Shown here in pieces: positions 1-9,709 of a stretch of 64,000 nucleotides of DNA. The DNA is taken from the NCBI RefSeq assembly GCF_013044505.1, contig NZ_JABERD010000007.1:44647-108646 (forward strand), in the 5' to 3' direction. The stretch is from Streptomyces sp. S3(2020). Its GTDB lineage: Bacteria > Actinomycetota > Actinomycetes > Streptomycetales > Streptomycetaceae. The translations under genes and the position numbers were made by a program. The number at the start of each line of letters is the position of its first letter. The first letter of the stretch is position 1. Below the pieces are notes generated by a model. The model saw nothing but the letters and a program-made list of their open reading frames with translations. It was not told the DNA's origin and did no database searches.

Positions 1-2405
1 TCCCGCCGTGGGAGGTCGGCCAGTGCCCGTACGGCTTCCTTGCGGGCGCCCACCGGGCTGTCCACGGCGCATGCCACGGGTGCGAGCAGGGGGACCGCGT
101 CGTCGTCCGGGAGCCGTGCGATCAGCCGCCGCACCGAGGCCATCGCGGCCCGGCCGCGCACTCCCCCGGTTCCGGCGTGCCGCAGCAGGAGGGCCACGGC
201 ATCGCGGTCCTGGACATCGCCGAGGGCCACGAGCGCCGCCGCTGCCACCGGCTGCGGGGCGTCCTGAGCGAGCGCCCTCAGGCGTTCGGGGTCCCTCAGC
301 AGCCGCGCGGCGTCGGTCCGCACGCGCAGCGGAGCCGATTCGTCGAGCACCACGCGCGCGTGATGTTCCTCCCAGGCGTCCCGCTGGACAGGCAGCCACC
401 GTCCGGCGACGCCGGGCGCGAGGCATGGTGTCCAAGCGCCCCGGCGGGGCCGCAGCCGGCCCGTGAGTCCCTCGTGTACGGCGGCCAGGACAGGGGCGAG
501 CAGATCGGTGCGGCGGGTGGTGACGGTCCGCAGGACGACGGGAACGGTGACGAAGGTCGGGTCCAGGGCGATGAGTTCGGCACAGCGCTGTTCGCGCAGC
601 CGCGGCGGCCGGACCCATACCGCCGCGGCGCGCGCCGCGAGGTGCGGATCGTCGCACTCGACGGCGAGCCGTCGCGCCTCGGCGTCGAGTTCCGGCAGCA
701 GGGTGAGACGTGTGGCCAGGAGTTCGGCGACGACGGTGCCCACCTCGGGCCGGCGCAGGGCCGTCGGTGCGATCGCCGTCCAGACGGCCCGGGCGGTCGT
801 CTCGTCGACGTGCAACGGGGGCAGCGCGTCGGGCTGCTCCGGTCCCGTGCCGAGTTCGCCGAGCAGTCCGGCCGCGCGGGCCGCCCGGTCCGGACGGCCG
901 GTCGCCGCCGCCCGCTCGACGACCCGGTGGAGCAGCCGTCGCGCGGCCCTGACGGTGCCTTTCGTCGAGTCGCGCGCCTGGGCGGTGGTGAGGACGGCGT
1001 CACGCAGGACACGTTCCGGCAGTGCTGCGATCAAGTGGCCGGCGGCGCCCGCGAGTTGTTCGAGTGCGGGGCGGCGCACGGCGTCCTGGTCGTGCCAGGC
1101 GCGTTCGCAGTCGGCGGCGATGCGGGCGAACTGTTCCGGATCGCCTTCGAGTTCGGCGCAGACCAGCAGGGCGGGCCAGGCCAGGGAGCGCTGTTGGACG
1201 CGGTGGTTGTCGGCGAGTGCCTTCAGCAACGGTTCGCCTTCGGCGAGCGGCAGGGCCTGTGCCGCTCGGGCCAGGGTCCACGGGCGGCGTTCGCCGCTCA
1301 CCGCCCAGGGGCGGACCAGATCCGCGCGGTCGGCGGGTTCGAGTGCGGCGAGCACGTTGACCAGGGCCGGGACGGGCCGTGGCGTCGCGCTGGTGTCCTT
1401 CTCGACGATACGGCGCCGCTCGGCGGGCGGGAGGAGACCGAGCAGACCGTCCGGGGTGACGTCGGTGCGGCCCGACGCGGTGGGCCGGCGTCCGGTACTG
1501 CGGCAGTGCTCGGCGAGTTCCGCCAGGTCGCCCGCGGGCAGGGCGAGGAGCTTCCGGCGCAGCGAGGGCGGCAACGGCCCCGCGGGCACGAGGCGCTCAC
1601 GGCCGCGGTCGCCCGGGGCGGAGTGGGGTGTGCGCAGCACGGCCAGTGCTTCGGCGGGCCGGGACAGGGCGGAGAGGACGCCCGCGGGAGTGAGCAGCAG
1701 CGGTGTCCGTTCCAGCAACAGGAGCGCCGCGCGCGGGTCGCGCCGGGCGGCGAGCGACGCGACGGCACGGTACCGGCGGGTCGAGTGCTGGGGCAGTCGC
1801 GCGCATTGAGCCGTCACATGGACGGCTACGGCGTAGGGGGCGGTGCGGGCGAGGGAGTTGAGGATGCCGGGTGCCGGTTCGACGCGGGGCAGCCATTCGG
1901 CCACGGTCTCGGGAGGGCAGGCGGGCAGGAGCGCGGCCGCTTCCCGGGCGCCGTGACGGGCGTGGACCTGCGGCAGCAGTCCGGCCGCCAGTGCGGTGCG
2001 GCGGCTCAGCCTGAGGAGTCGATAGGTGTCGTGGCGTACGGCCCTGATGTCGCTCAGGGCCACGCGTTCCAGGGCCTGTTCGGGTACGGGCAGTCGGATG
2101 GCCGCCGAACGGGCCCGGCGGCCGAGCAGCGGGTCCGCGAGGGCCTCCGCCACCCGTTCCAGGTCGCGGCGGACCACCGCGAGGAACAGAGCCGTGTGCC
2201 GGTCGGCGGCGTCGCCGTGGTCGAGGACCTGGCGGAGCGTCTCGTAGGCGCCCGGAGCGAGGGTGCGGGCGTACCGCGCCAGGGCGCTCGTACGGGCCGG
2301 GAAGGGCAGGCTGTCGAAGTGAGCCCTCAACCAGGCGGGCGTCAGGGGCGCCGGCGGGTTCTGGGGCTGTCGGGACGGCGTCGGGGACGCCTCGTATGTG
2401 GCCAT
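1..2405 (-). CDS. HEAT-repeat-like protein, 3' end beyond window
   Basis: The minus-strand frame opens at ATG 2405 (MATYEASPTPSR...) and stays open to the left edge, so at least 801 codons are present and the stop lies outside the window. An in-frame TGA sits two codons upstream of the ATG, which fixes the start. The protein is a chain of short Leu/Ala/Arg-rich helical segments with many ALxxL and RRLL runs, as in HEAT or armadillo-like scaffolds. I see no catalytic motif, signal peptide or membrane segment. It is transcribed divergently from the secreted hydrolase at 2699. The plus strand over the same DNA is also open for over 700 codons, but its Gly/Arg-rich product is a typical GC-rich shadow. 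Function not recognised; a large helical-repeat scaffold protein is inferred. Confidence 0.72.
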   Translation of the reverse strand, partial: MATYEASPTPSRQPQNPPAPLTPAWLRAHFDSLPFPARTSALARYARTLAPGAYETLRQVLDHGDAADRHTALFLAVVRRDLERVAEALADPLLGRRARSAAIRLPVPEQALERVALSDIRAVRHDTYRLLRLSRRTALAAGLLPQVHARHGAREAAALLPACPPETVAEWLPRVEPAPGILNSLARTAPYAVAVHVTAQCARLPQHSTRRYRAVASLAARRDPRAALLLLERTPLLLTPAGVLSALSRPAEALAVLRTPHSAPGDRGRERLVPAGPLPPSLRRKLLALPAGDLAELAEHCRSTGRRPTASGRTDVTPDGLLGLLPPAERRRIVEKDTSATPRPVPALVNVLAALEPADRADLVRPWAVSGERRPWTLARAAQALPLAEGEPLLKALADNHRVQQRSLAWPALLVCAELEGDPEQFARIAADCERAWHDQDAVRRPALEQLAGAAGHLIAALPERVLRDAVLTTAQARDSTKGTVRAARRLLHRVVERAAATGRPDRAARAAGLLGELGTGPEQPDALPPLHVDETTARAVWTAIAPTALRRPEVGTVVAELLATRLTLLPELDAEARRLAVECDDPHLAARAAAVWVRPPRLREQRCAELIALDPTFVTVPVVLRTVTTRRTDLLAPVLAAVHEGLTGRLRPRRGAWTPCLAPGVAGRWLPVQRDAWEEHHARVVLDESAPLRVRTDAARLLRDPERLRALAQDAPQPVAAAALVALGDVQDRDAVALLLRHAGTGGVRGRAAMASVRRLIARLPDDDAVPLLAPVACAVDSPVGARKEAVRALADLPRR

Positions 2406-2503
2406 CAGCGCTCACCGAGGAGTCGCTGGGCCCCCTTTCCGGAAGTCATGTGGGCCATGGTGGGGTGCCGCTGATCAACTGCGCAAACGGATTTCCCGCG
2501 CCC

Positions 2504-2530
2504 CTCCGATCACCGCTCTCCGATCACCGC
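2504..2530. repeat. 13-bp direct repeat in divergent intergenic region
   Basis: CTCCGATCACCGC occurs at 2504-2516 and again at 2518-2530. It lies in the 293-bp gap between the divergent starts at 2405 and 2699, in relatively AT-richer DNA. Same-face spacing of 14 nt could suit a regulator, but no regulator is nearby. Nothing else recognisable is seen in the gap. Confidence 0.4.
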
Positions 2531-2698
2531 ACTCCGCTCACCATTCCTCGTTCGCCATTCCCCGCTCTCCGCACGGCACTTCACATACGGCCACCTCATT
2601 CCATGTGGCCCCGAACCATGGTTGGCGCCGTACACCGCTCGCACCATGAGGCAGCCCGCGACTCCCCGACCCGACACGACCCGTCCCCGGAGGCCCTC

Positions 2699-4084
2699 AT
2701 GCAGCTGTCCCGAGGCATCCCGCTCCTCGCCGCCACGCTGGTGGCGACGGCCCTCACCTGGCCGACTCCGGCCGCAGGCAGGCCAGATGGGCACTGCGCA
2801 CGTCAGCAGCGCGTCCACGTGCCGGGCGCGGCCCTCCAGCAGAGCGCGTGCCTCGGGGACCTGACGACCACCGGGCTGGCCGGCACCCCGTACACCGACA
2901 TGGCCGACCAGGCGGGGCTGACGGCCAAGGCGACCCGCACCCCCTCCGGGGTCCCCGGTGTGCAGATCGACGGCTACTTCCCTGACTCCTCCCGTTTCAA
3001 CGCCACCCACGGCCGGCGGCATGACGCCCAGTTCGTGATCCGGCTGCCGGACCACTGGAACGGCGGCCTCGTCGTCACGGGCGCACCGGGTACGCGCAGG
3101 CAGTACGCCACGGACACGGCGATCTCCGACCAAGTGCTCGCGCAGGGCTTCGCCTACGCCGCGACCGACAAGGGCAACAACGGCGCCGACTTCTACCGCG
3201 ACGGCACCCGTCCCGGTGACGCGGTCGCCGAGTGGAACGCCCGCACCACCCAGCTCACGCGCGCGGCCAAGCGTGCGGTCGCCCAGCGTTACGGACACGC
3301 GCCGAGGCGCACGTACATGACGGGCATCTCCAACGGCGGCTATCTGACGCGCTGGCAGCTGGAGAACCATCCGGAGCTGTACGACGGCGGCGTGGACTGG
3401 GAGGGCGCGCTGTGGACCGCGGACGGCCCGAATCCGCTCACCTCGCTGCCCACGACCGTGGCCCGTACGACCGGCTCGGCGCGGGACGAGGACCTGTACT
3501 CGGTGGGCTTCGCGCGCGGCTCGGAGTTCCTGTGGCCGTACCACGAGAAGGCCTACTGGGGAGTCACGCAGAAGATCTACCGCGCGGAGTTCGACCCGGC
3601 CTACGACCCCGCCTGCCCGGGCCCGACCGCCGGAACCACCACGGAGCAGGTGCTGGCGCCCTGTGTCACCGACGCGGCCTACGACTACGCCTCACGCCCG
3701 GCGTCCGTCCATCGCGCCGTGGCCCGAGTGGCGCTGACCGGACGGATCGGCCGACCGCTGATCACGCTGCACGGCGACCTGGACGCGCTGCTGCCCGCGG
3801 CCACCAACTCCGACGTCTACGCGCGCATGATCGACGCGAGCGGGAGGGGCCGTCTGCACCACTACTACACGGTCGAGGGCGGCACACACGTCGACGGCCT
3901 GTACGACACCTATCCGGACCGGCTGCGGCCGATCCTGCCCTGCTACCGGTCGGCCTTCGACACACTGGTGTCGTGGGTGGAGCGGGGCACCCCGCCGCCC
4001 GCCGACCATGCCGTGAGCAGGCCCGCGAGCGGCGACGTGGTCGACTCCTGCACCCTGGCCGACCGGGCCGAGGCGGCCCGGTAG
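2699..4084 (+). CDS. Secreted alpha/beta hydrolase (tannase / 3HB-oligomer-hydrolase-like)
   Basis: The 461-aa product starts at ATG 2699, preceded by GGAGG at 2689-2693. The frame is open further upstream, but no ribosome site supports an earlier start. Residues 1-26 form a signal peptide (MQLSRGIPLLAATLVATALT, then TPAAGR). The nucleophile elbow GISNGGY lies near residue 208; the Asp region around ITLHGDLDALLP (about residue 355) and GGTHVDG (about 395) can complete the Ser-Asp-His triad. The GxSNGG form is seen in tannase/feruloyl-esterase and 3-hydroxybutyrate-oligomer hydrolase families. Several cysteines suggest disulfides in an exported enzyme. Substrate cannot be decided from sequence. 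It converges on the small membrane gene at 4095 with a 10-nt gap. Confidence 0.8.
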   Translation: MQLSRGIPLLAATLVATALTWPTPAAGRPDGHCARQQRVHVPGAALQQSACLGDLTTTGLAGTPYTDMADQAGLTAKATRTPSGVPGVQIDGYFPDSSRFNATHGRRHDAQFVIRLPDHWNGGLVVTGAPGTRRQYATDTAISDQVLAQGFAYAATDKGNNGADFYRDGTRPGDAVAEWNARTTQLTRAAKRAVAQRYGHAPRRTYMTGISNGGYLTRWQLENHPELYDGGVDWEGALWTADGPNPLTSLPTTVARTTGSARDEDLYSVGFARGSEFLWPYHEKAYWGVTQKIYRAEFDPAYDPACPGPTAGTTTEQVLAPCVTDAAYDYASRPASVHRAVARVALTGRIGRPLITLHGDLDALLPAATNSDVYARMIDASGRGRLHHYYTVEGGTHVDGLYDTYPDRLRPILPCYRSAFDTLVSWVERGTPPPADHAVSRPASGDVVDSCTLADRAEAAR

Positions 4085-4094
4085 CCCGAGCGTC

Positions 4095-4277
4095 TCAGCG
4101 ACCGAGCTCCTTGCGTGTGACACGGCGCAACCTGCGCCGCTGCGAGGGGTCCAGCGTGAAATACGCGGCGGCCGGTACTCCCAGGACTATCAGGAGCGCG
4201 GCCCACCACGGCAACCAGATCAGCAGAAGGATGCCGACCGCCACGCCTCCTGCGGCGATCTTCGCGTTCTTCGACAT
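4095..4277 (-). CDS. Small two-helix membrane protein
   Basis: A 60-aa protein begins at ATG 4277 behind a strong AAGGAGG site about 7 nt upstream; the frame runs 44 codons further but without comparable initiation signals. After a basic N-terminus (MSKNAKIA) come two closely spaced hydrophobic stretches (about residues 7-22 and 23-40), then a very basic tail (SQRRRLRRVTRKELGR). Small proteins of this form are common in Streptomyces and their role is unknown. It lies alone on the minus strand between two plus-strand genes. Confidence 0.7.
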   Translation of the reverse strand: MSKNAKIAAGGVAVGILLLIWLPWWAALLIVLGVPAAAYFTLDPSQRRRLRRVTRKELGR

Positions 4278-4523
4278 GTGTCGCCTCCTTCGCGGCCACT
4301 GCCGCTCTCTGTCCTGAAAACGGGCCCGCGCTCCCCACGGTTCCCCACCACGACCCTGAGACGTCCCTGAGGCGCTACCCCTAGGCATCCCTGAGACAGG
4401 GATACCCATCCCCTCGACGAGGTGACCCAGGTCACGGCCCGGTCATTCCGGGTAGGCCGGACAGGTGCTGTACCCTCGGCCACTCCGCGTCGAGTAGTCA
4501 AGTTTGAGGAGTGTCGCATTCCT

Positions 4524-7406
4524 GTGCCGAGGATTCCCGCGGCAACACCGTCCGAGATCTCTGAACTGGCACGTTGCTGTGCCGTGTTCGTCCCCGGCGA
4601 CCCGGCCCGCACCGGAGGCGTCGCCTTCTGGGACCCCGACGGCGACGCGCCGCCGGCCGTCGCCTCGGGGTCCGTCGAGGACCTCACCGTCGTCGTGCCC
4701 CGCGAGGAGGGCGTGGGGACGGTGACCGTGCCGGCCGTGCTGCTTCCGGTGCGGGCGGCCCTGCCCGTCCTCACGCGTGCGCGTGCCGTCGCGCACGGCC
4801 ACCGGGCGACCGTGTTCTGGGGCACGGCCGCCGTGCACGCCCTGCAGCTCGCGGCCCGTGGGCTGCTGCTGCCCGGCCTGTCCGAGGGCGACCACGACGC
4901 CTGGCGTGTGGGTCCGCTGCGCCCCGAGGACGTCGAACGCGTCCGGGCGCTGGCCGCGGCGATGCCGCCCGAGGCGCACGCCGTACCGCTCGACGACGCC
5001 GCACCGCTGCGGCTGCCCGACCCCGAACGGCTGCTGCGCGCCTTCCTCGACGCGATCGCCGACACACTGCCCCGCTCCCCCGCCGCGTCGCTCGTGACCG
5101 GCGGTGCCCCCTACGCGACGCGGGAACCGCGGCATGTGCCCGGGCACCGGGCCTGGGCGGCCGATGTGGCCGCGGGCCATGACGCGGGCGTGCGGCTGTC
5201 GCTGCGGATCGAGGTGTCCGGTCTCTCGCCCACGGCGTGGGACGAGGATCGCTCACCCGTGGCGCAGGACGAGGCCGCCCCGGCGTTCCGGGTCGTGCTC
5301 CAAGTGCACGACGTGAGCGATCCGGCGCTCGTCGCGGACGCCGCCGAGGTGTGGGCAGGGCCCGGCGGGGCGTTCGGCCCGCGCGTGCGGATGGATGCCC
5401 TGCTCGCGTTGCGCCGCGCGGCCCGCGCCTGGCCGCCGCTCGCGCCCCTGCTCTCGGCGGCCGTGCCGGACGCGCTCGAACTCGCCGACGAGGAGGTCAC
5501 CGATCTCCTGGTCGCCGGCGCCCGGACCCTCGCCGTCGCCGGTGTCGACGTGCACTGGCCCAAGGAGCTCGCCCGCGAACTGACGGCCCGCGCGGTGGTC
5601 GGCCCGCCGGACGACGCGTCGGGACCCGGCAGGCTCTCCTCGGACACCCCGTCGTTCCTCTCCGCCGACGCGCTGCTGGCCTTCAACTGGCGGTTCGCAC
5701 TCGGCGATCAGCAGCTCACCCGCGAGGAGCTCGACCGACTGGCCGAGTCGAACCGCCCGGTCGTGCGGCTGCGTGACCAGTGGGTCCTGATCGACCCGCA
5801 GGAGGTGCGTCGGGCCCGCGCCCAGCAGGACCGCAAGATCACCCCCGTCGACGCGCTCGGCGCCGCTCTCACGGGCTCCACGGAGATCGACGGCCACCGG
5901 GTCGAGGTGCACCCCACGGGCTGGCTCGCGGCCCTGCGGGAACGGCTCGCGGACCCCGAGGCGCAGGAGCCGGTCGAGCAGCCCGCCCAGCTCGCGGCCA
6001 CGCTGCGGGACTACCAGCGGCGCGGTCTCAACTGGCTGGCGCGGACGACCTCCTTGGGGCTGGGCTGCTGTCTGGCCGACGACATGGGGCTCGGCAAGAC
6101 GATCACGCTCATCGCCCTGCATCTGCACCGGCAGACGGACGCGGCGACCGCCGGTCCCACGCTCGTGGTGTGCCCGACGTCCCTCATGGGCAACTGGCAG
6201 CGCGAGATCGAGAAGTTCGCCCCCGGCACGCGCGTGCGCCGCTTCCACGGGCCGCGGCGGGACCTGGGCGCCCTGGCCGACGGGGAGTTCGTGCTCACCA
6301 CGTACGGCACGATGCGGCTCGACGCCGGCCGGCTGGCCGACGTGTCGTGGGGCATGGTCGTGGCGGACGAGGCGCAGCACGTCAAGAACCCGTACTCGGC
6401 GACGGCACGGCAGCTGCGTTCCATCGGCGCACGCGCACGCGTGGCGCTCACCGGCACCCCGGTGGAGAACAACCTGTCGGAGCTGTGGGCGATCCTCGAC
6501 TGGACCACTCCCGGCCTGCTGGGGCGCCTCGGCACGTTCCGCGCGCGGTACGCGCAGGCCATCGAGGGCGGCCGGGACCCGAGGGCCGCCGAGCGGCTGT
6601 CGCGGCTGGTGCGCCCGTTCCTGCTGCGCCGCCGCAAGTCGGACCCCGGCATCGCTCCGGAGCTGCCGCCGAAGACGGAGACGGACCGCGCGGTGTCGCT
6701 CACCAAGGAGCAGGCGGGTCTGTACGAGGCCGTGGTGCGCGAGACGCTCGCGGAGATCTCCGGCGCCGACAGCATGGCGCGGCGCGGGCTGATCGTGAAG
6801 CTGCTGACCGGGCTGAAGCAGATCTGCAACCACCCGGCGCAGTACCTCAAGGAGGACCGGCCGAGGATCGTCGGACGGTCCGGGAAGCTGGAGCTCCTGG
6901 ACGAGCTGCTCGACACCATCCTCTCCGAGGGGGCGAGCGTGCTGGTCTTCACCCAGTACGTGCAGATGGCCCGCCTCATCGAGCGGCACCTGGCCGCCCG
7001 CGCGGTGCCCTCGCAGTTCCTGCACGGCGGCACGCCCGTCGCTCGGCGGGAGGCGATGGTCCAGCGCTTCCAGGACGGTGAGGTCCCGGTGTTCCTGCTG
7101 TCGTTGAAGGCGGCGGGCACGGGGCTGAACCTCACCCGGGCCGAGCATGTCGTGCACTACGACCGCTGGTGGAACCCGGCCGTGGAGGCGCAGGCCACCG
7201 ACCGTGCGTACCGGATCGGGCAGAACCGGCCGGTGCAGGTGCACCGGCTGATCGCCGAGGGCACCATCGAGGACCGTATCGCCGACATGCTGAACCGTAA
7301 GCGGGAGTTGGCCGACGCGGTGCTCGGTGCCGGGGAGGCGGCGCTCACGGAACTGACGGACGCGGAGCTGGCGGATCTGGTCGAACTGCGAGGGGGCACA
7401 CGATGA
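4524..7406 (+). CDS. SNF2-family DEAD/DEAH-box helicase
   Basis: A 960-aa protein if started at GTG 4524; GTG 4422 is an in-frame alternative (994 aa). GAGGAG lies 12 nt before 4524, which is long, so the start is uncertain. The N-terminal half is the bacterial SNF2-associated region. The ATPase core shows motif I DDMGLGKT near residue 518, motif II DEAQ near 614, and motifs IV-VI: VFTQYVQMARL, AGTGLNLTRA and DRAYRIGQ. This set defines Swi2/Snf2 double-stranded DNA translocases. The stop overlaps the next start (ATGA at 7403), so the SWIM protein is translationally coupled, a pairing common in actinobacteria and suggestive of a joint role in DNA repair or remodelling. Core identification is secure; the biological role is inferred. 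Confidence 0.93.
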   Translation: MPRIPAATPSEISELARCCAVFVPGDPARTGGVAFWDPDGDAPPAVASGSVEDLTVVVPREEGVGTVTVPAVLLPVRAALPVLTRARAVAHGHRATVFWGTAAVHALQLAARGLLLPGLSEGDHDAWRVGPLRPEDVERVRALAAAMPPEAHAVPLDDAAPLRLPDPERLLRAFLDAIADTLPRSPAASLVTGGAPYATREPRHVPGHRAWAADVAAGHDAGVRLSLRIEVSGLSPTAWDEDRSPVAQDEAAPAFRVVLQVHDVSDPALVADAAEVWAGPGGAFGPRVRMDALLALRRAARAWPPLAPLLSAAVPDALELADEEVTDLLVAGARTLAVAGVDVHWPKELARELTARAVVGPPDDASGPGRLSSDTPSFLSADALLAFNWRFALGDQQLTREELDRLAESNRPVVRLRDQWVLIDPQEVRRARAQQDRKITPVDALGAALTGSTEIDGHRVEVHPTGWLAALRERLADPEAQEPVEQPAQLAATLRDYQRRGLNWLARTTSLGLGCCLADDMGLGKTITLIALHLHRQTDAATAGPTLVVCPTSLMGNWQREIEKFAPGTRVRRFHGPRRDLGALADGEFVLTTYGTMRLDAGRLADVSWGMVVADEAQHVKNPYSATARQLRSIGARARVALTGTPVENNLSELWAILDWTTPGLLGRLGTFRARYAQAIEGGRDPRAAERLSRLVRPFLLRRRKSDPGIAPELPPKTETDRAVSLTKEQAGLYEAVVRETLAEISGADSMARRGLIVKLLTGLKQICNHPAQYLKEDRPRIVGRSGKLELLDELLDTILSEGASVLVFTQYVQMARLIERHLAARAVPSQFLHGGTPVARREAMVQRFQDGEVPVFLLSLKAAGTGLNLTRAEHVVHYDRWWNPAVEAQATDRAYRIGQNRPVQVHRLIAEGTIEDRIADMLNRKRELADAVLGAGEAALTELTDAELADLVELRGGTR

Positions 7407-8635
7407 GTGACGAGCCGGAGCGCACGTTCGCGGCGTTCCCTCCCGCGCAGGGGAGGGGCTTCGCGCAGAGCTGGTGGGGCCAGGCCTGGCTGAAGGCGCT
7501 GGAGGACGCGGCGCTCGACTCCCAGCAGGTGAAGACCGGCCGCAGGCTCGCGCGCGCGGGGGCCGTCGGCGCGGTGTCGGTAAGGCCGGGGCGCATCACG
7601 GCGGTCGTCCAGGACCGCGACCGCACCCCGCACCGGGCCGATGTGCTGCTGGAGCGGTTGTCCGACGACCAGTGGGACCGCTTCCTGGACATGACCGTCG
7701 AGCGTGCCGGCCATGTCGCGGCTCTCCTGGACCGCGACATGCCGCCGCACCTGGTCGAGGACGCGGCGGCCGCGGGCGTCGAACTCCTGCCGGGCATGGG
7801 CGAGCTGGAGCCGGAGTGCGACTGCGGCGCCTGGGACCACTGCGGGCACACGGCGGCGCTCTGCTACCAGGTGGCGCGGCTGCTGGACGAGGACCCCTTC
7901 GTCCTGCTGCTGATGCGGGGCCGCGGTGAGCGCGCCCTGCTGGACGACCTCCAGGACCGCACCGCCGTACCCGATGAGGCGCCGACTCTCCGGGAGGGCG
8001 TGGACGCCGCCGAGGCGTTCGCGGCCGGGGACATCCTTCCGCCGCTGCCCGCCCTGCCCGAACTCCCCGAGGAGCCCGGTGTACCGCCTTCCCTGGACAC
8101 CGAGACGCCGGCCCCCTCCGGTGTCGATCCGGCCGCCCTGGAGTACCTGGCCGCCCGGACGGCGGCGCGGGCACACCGCCTGCTGGCCGAGCGGGACGCT
8201 GTGGACGACGAGTTGACGGTCGCCCAGGATGCCGTCCGGCTCGCGGTGGGCACTCCCGACAGGGCCGTGCTGGAGCGGCTGTCGGAGGGCTCGGGGCGCA
8301 CTCTGGAGGAGCTGTCGCTGGCCGTGCGCGCGTGGCGGGACGGAGGCGTGGCCGCGCTGGGCGTGCTGGAGGAGGAATGGGCCGTAGGGGGTGAGACGCT
8401 CGCACGCGCGCGTGCCGCCCTCGACTCGGCGTGGGACGAGGAGGAGCGGCCGTCGTTGCGGGCGAGGGGCAACCGGTGGACGGTCGTGGGCTCTTCGAGC
8501 CAGTTGCGCCTGGGGCGTGACGGCCGCTGGTGGCCGTATCGCAAGGAGCGGGGCCGCTGGGTGCCCGCGGGGGGTGCCGTCCAGGATCCCGCGACCGCGC
8601 TGGCCGCGGCTCAGGAGGCCGCGGAGATAGGTTGA
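7403..8635 (+). CDS. SWIM zinc-finger protein coupled to SNF2 helicase
   Basis: A 410-aa protein whose ATG overlaps the helicase stop by 4 nt. The N-terminus (FAQSWWGQAWLKALE) is the conserved block of SWIM proteins paired with SNF2 helicases. The SWIM finger CxC...CxH is visible as ECDCGAWDHCGHTAALC near residues 137-153. SWIM fingers bind Zn and mediate DNA or protein contacts. The C-terminal half is helical and ends in a basic, Trp-rich patch (GNRWTVVGSS, DGRWWPYRKERGRW). No enzymatic motif is visible. It probably acts as the partner or specificity subunit of the upstream helicase. The GNAT gene follows after 6 nt and may belong to the same operon. Confidence 0.9.
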   Translation: MSDEPERTFAAFPPAQGRGFAQSWWGQAWLKALEDAALDSQQVKTGRRLARAGAVGAVSVRPGRITAVVQDRDRTPHRADVLLERLSDDQWDRFLDMTVERAGHVAALLDRDMPPHLVEDAAAAGVELLPGMGELEPECDCGAWDHCGHTAALCYQVARLLDEDPFVLLLMRGRGERALLDDLQDRTAVPDEAPTLREGVDAAEAFAAGDILPPLPALPELPEEPGVPPSLDTETPAPSGVDPAALEYLAARTAARAHRLLAERDAVDDELTVAQDAVRLAVGTPDRAVLERLSEGSGRTLEELSLAVRAWRDGGVAALGVLEEEWAVGGETLARARAALDSAWDEEERPSLRARGNRWTVVGSSSQLRLGRDGRWWPYRKERGRWVPAGGAVQDPATALAAAQEAAEIG

Positions 8636-8641
8636 CGTGCC

Positions 8642-9193
8642 ATGAGGCACTTCGACCAGGACATCCTCGGCGTCGCGGACGAGCTCACCGAGGCGTATGT
8701 CGAGATCTTCACCGCTCCGCCCTGGGAGCACCGGAACGCCGAGGAGACCCGCTCGGCGTTCCGGGAGCGGCTGGAGACGGACGTGCGCCGCCCCGGTTTC
8801 CGTGCCGTCCTGGCGCTCTCGGACAGCGGTGGGGTGGACGGCTTCGTCACGGGCTGGACCACGCCGTCCCCCTTCCGCAGTGACCGCGCGTACGGCAAGG
8901 TCACCTGTCGGCTCGGCGCCGACCGGGTCGACGAGCTGCTGGTCGGGGCCTTCGAGATCGACGAGCTGGGCGTACGGTCGCACGCCCGCGGCACCGGTCT
9001 GGGCCGCCGGCTGCTGTCGGCCCTGACCGCGACGGTGCCCGGGGGCCGGGCGTGGCTGCTGACCTGGGACCAGGCGCACGACACTCTCGCGTTCTACCGT
9101 CGTACCGGCTGGACGGAGCCCGAGCCGCTGTCCGGGCAGGAGACGGACGTGGTCGTGTTCCTGGCGCCCTCCAGGGCCGCTACGACTCCGTGA
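8642..9193 (+). CDS. GNAT-family N-acetyltransferase
   Basis: A 183-aa protein starting 6 nt after the SWIM gene. The acetyl-CoA-binding motif A is seen as ELGVRSHARGTGLGRRLLSA (about residues 104-123), the R/Q-x-x-G-x-G/A signature, followed by a conserved FYRRTGW segment (about 148-154), the usual beta5/alpha4 end of the fold. It therefore transfers an acetyl group from acetyl-CoA to an unknown amine acceptor. The gene converges on, and overlaps by 14 nt, the NUDIX gene on the opposite strand. Confidence 0.88.
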   Translation: MRHFDQDILGVADELTEAYVEIFTAPPWEHRNAEETRSAFRERLETDVRRPGFRAVLALSDSGGVDGFVTGWTTPSPFRSDRAYGKVTCRLGADRVDELLVGAFEIDELGVRSHARGTGLGRRLLSALTATVPGGRAWLLTWDQAHDTLAFYRRTGWTEPEPLSGQETDVVVFLAPSRAATTP

Positions 9194-9584
9194 GGAGGCC
9201 CTGCCAGAGCATCGGCAGGACGTGGTCCCTGACCGCCGGCGCGATCCGGATGTCGTCCTCGTGTCCGGTGATCCAGCGCAGATGCGCCAGTTCGGCGGCG
9301 GGGCGGGGCACTTGGGTGAGGCGTGCGCCGTAGAGCGTCATCCGCATGGGTACGCCTTCGAGGGCCGCCACGGCCTCGACATCGGCCAGGAACCGCGGTT
9401 CCCGGGGCCGTACGCCCAACTCCTCGTCCAGCTCGCGGTACAGGGTCTCCAGGGGTGCCTCGCCCGGGTCCGGTTTGCCGCCCGGCACATAGAAGACCTC
9501 GGGAGCCGCCTGCTTGCTCACGACCAGGAGCCGCCCCTTGCGGACGATCGCGGCTGCCACGACTTCGAGTACCTCTTGTGTCAT
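9180..9584 (-). CDS. NUDIX hydrolase
   Basis: A 134-aa protein from ATG 9584 (MTQEVLEVVAAAIVRKGR); ATG 9593 three codons upstream is equally possible. The complete Nudix box Gx5Ex7REUxEExGU is present: GGKPDPGE, then LYRELDEELGV. This forms the metal-binding catalytic helix that cleaves nucleoside diphosphate-linked substrates. The opening VVAAAIVRKGRLLVVSK is the family's first strand pair and resembles MutT/ADP-ribose-type members. Substrate is not predictable. The 3' end overlaps the convergent GNAT gene. Confidence 0.9.
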   Translation of the reverse strand: MTQEVLEVVAAAIVRKGRLLVVSKQAAPEVFYVPGGKPDPGEAPLETLYRELDEELGVRPREPRFLADVEAVAALEGVPMRMTLYGARLTQVPRPAAELAHLRWITGHEDDIRIAPAVRDHVLPMLWQGLLTES

Positions 9585-9709
9585 GGGCCCCATCCTCACC
9601 CACGCTCGACGAGGCACTGCCACACGTCGTTCACCCGCCGGTCGCACGGCGTTCGACACGAGGCCCAAATCTGGCCGCTGTCACCGAACTTGTTCACCCA
9701 GGAGGCCTG

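Noticed and set aside
177..2474. Long plus-strand open frame over the left-edge gene
   Set aside because: Its product is Gly/Arg/Gln-rich low-complexity sequence, while the minus frame gives a normal helical protein with strong third-position GC; the plus frame is a shadow.
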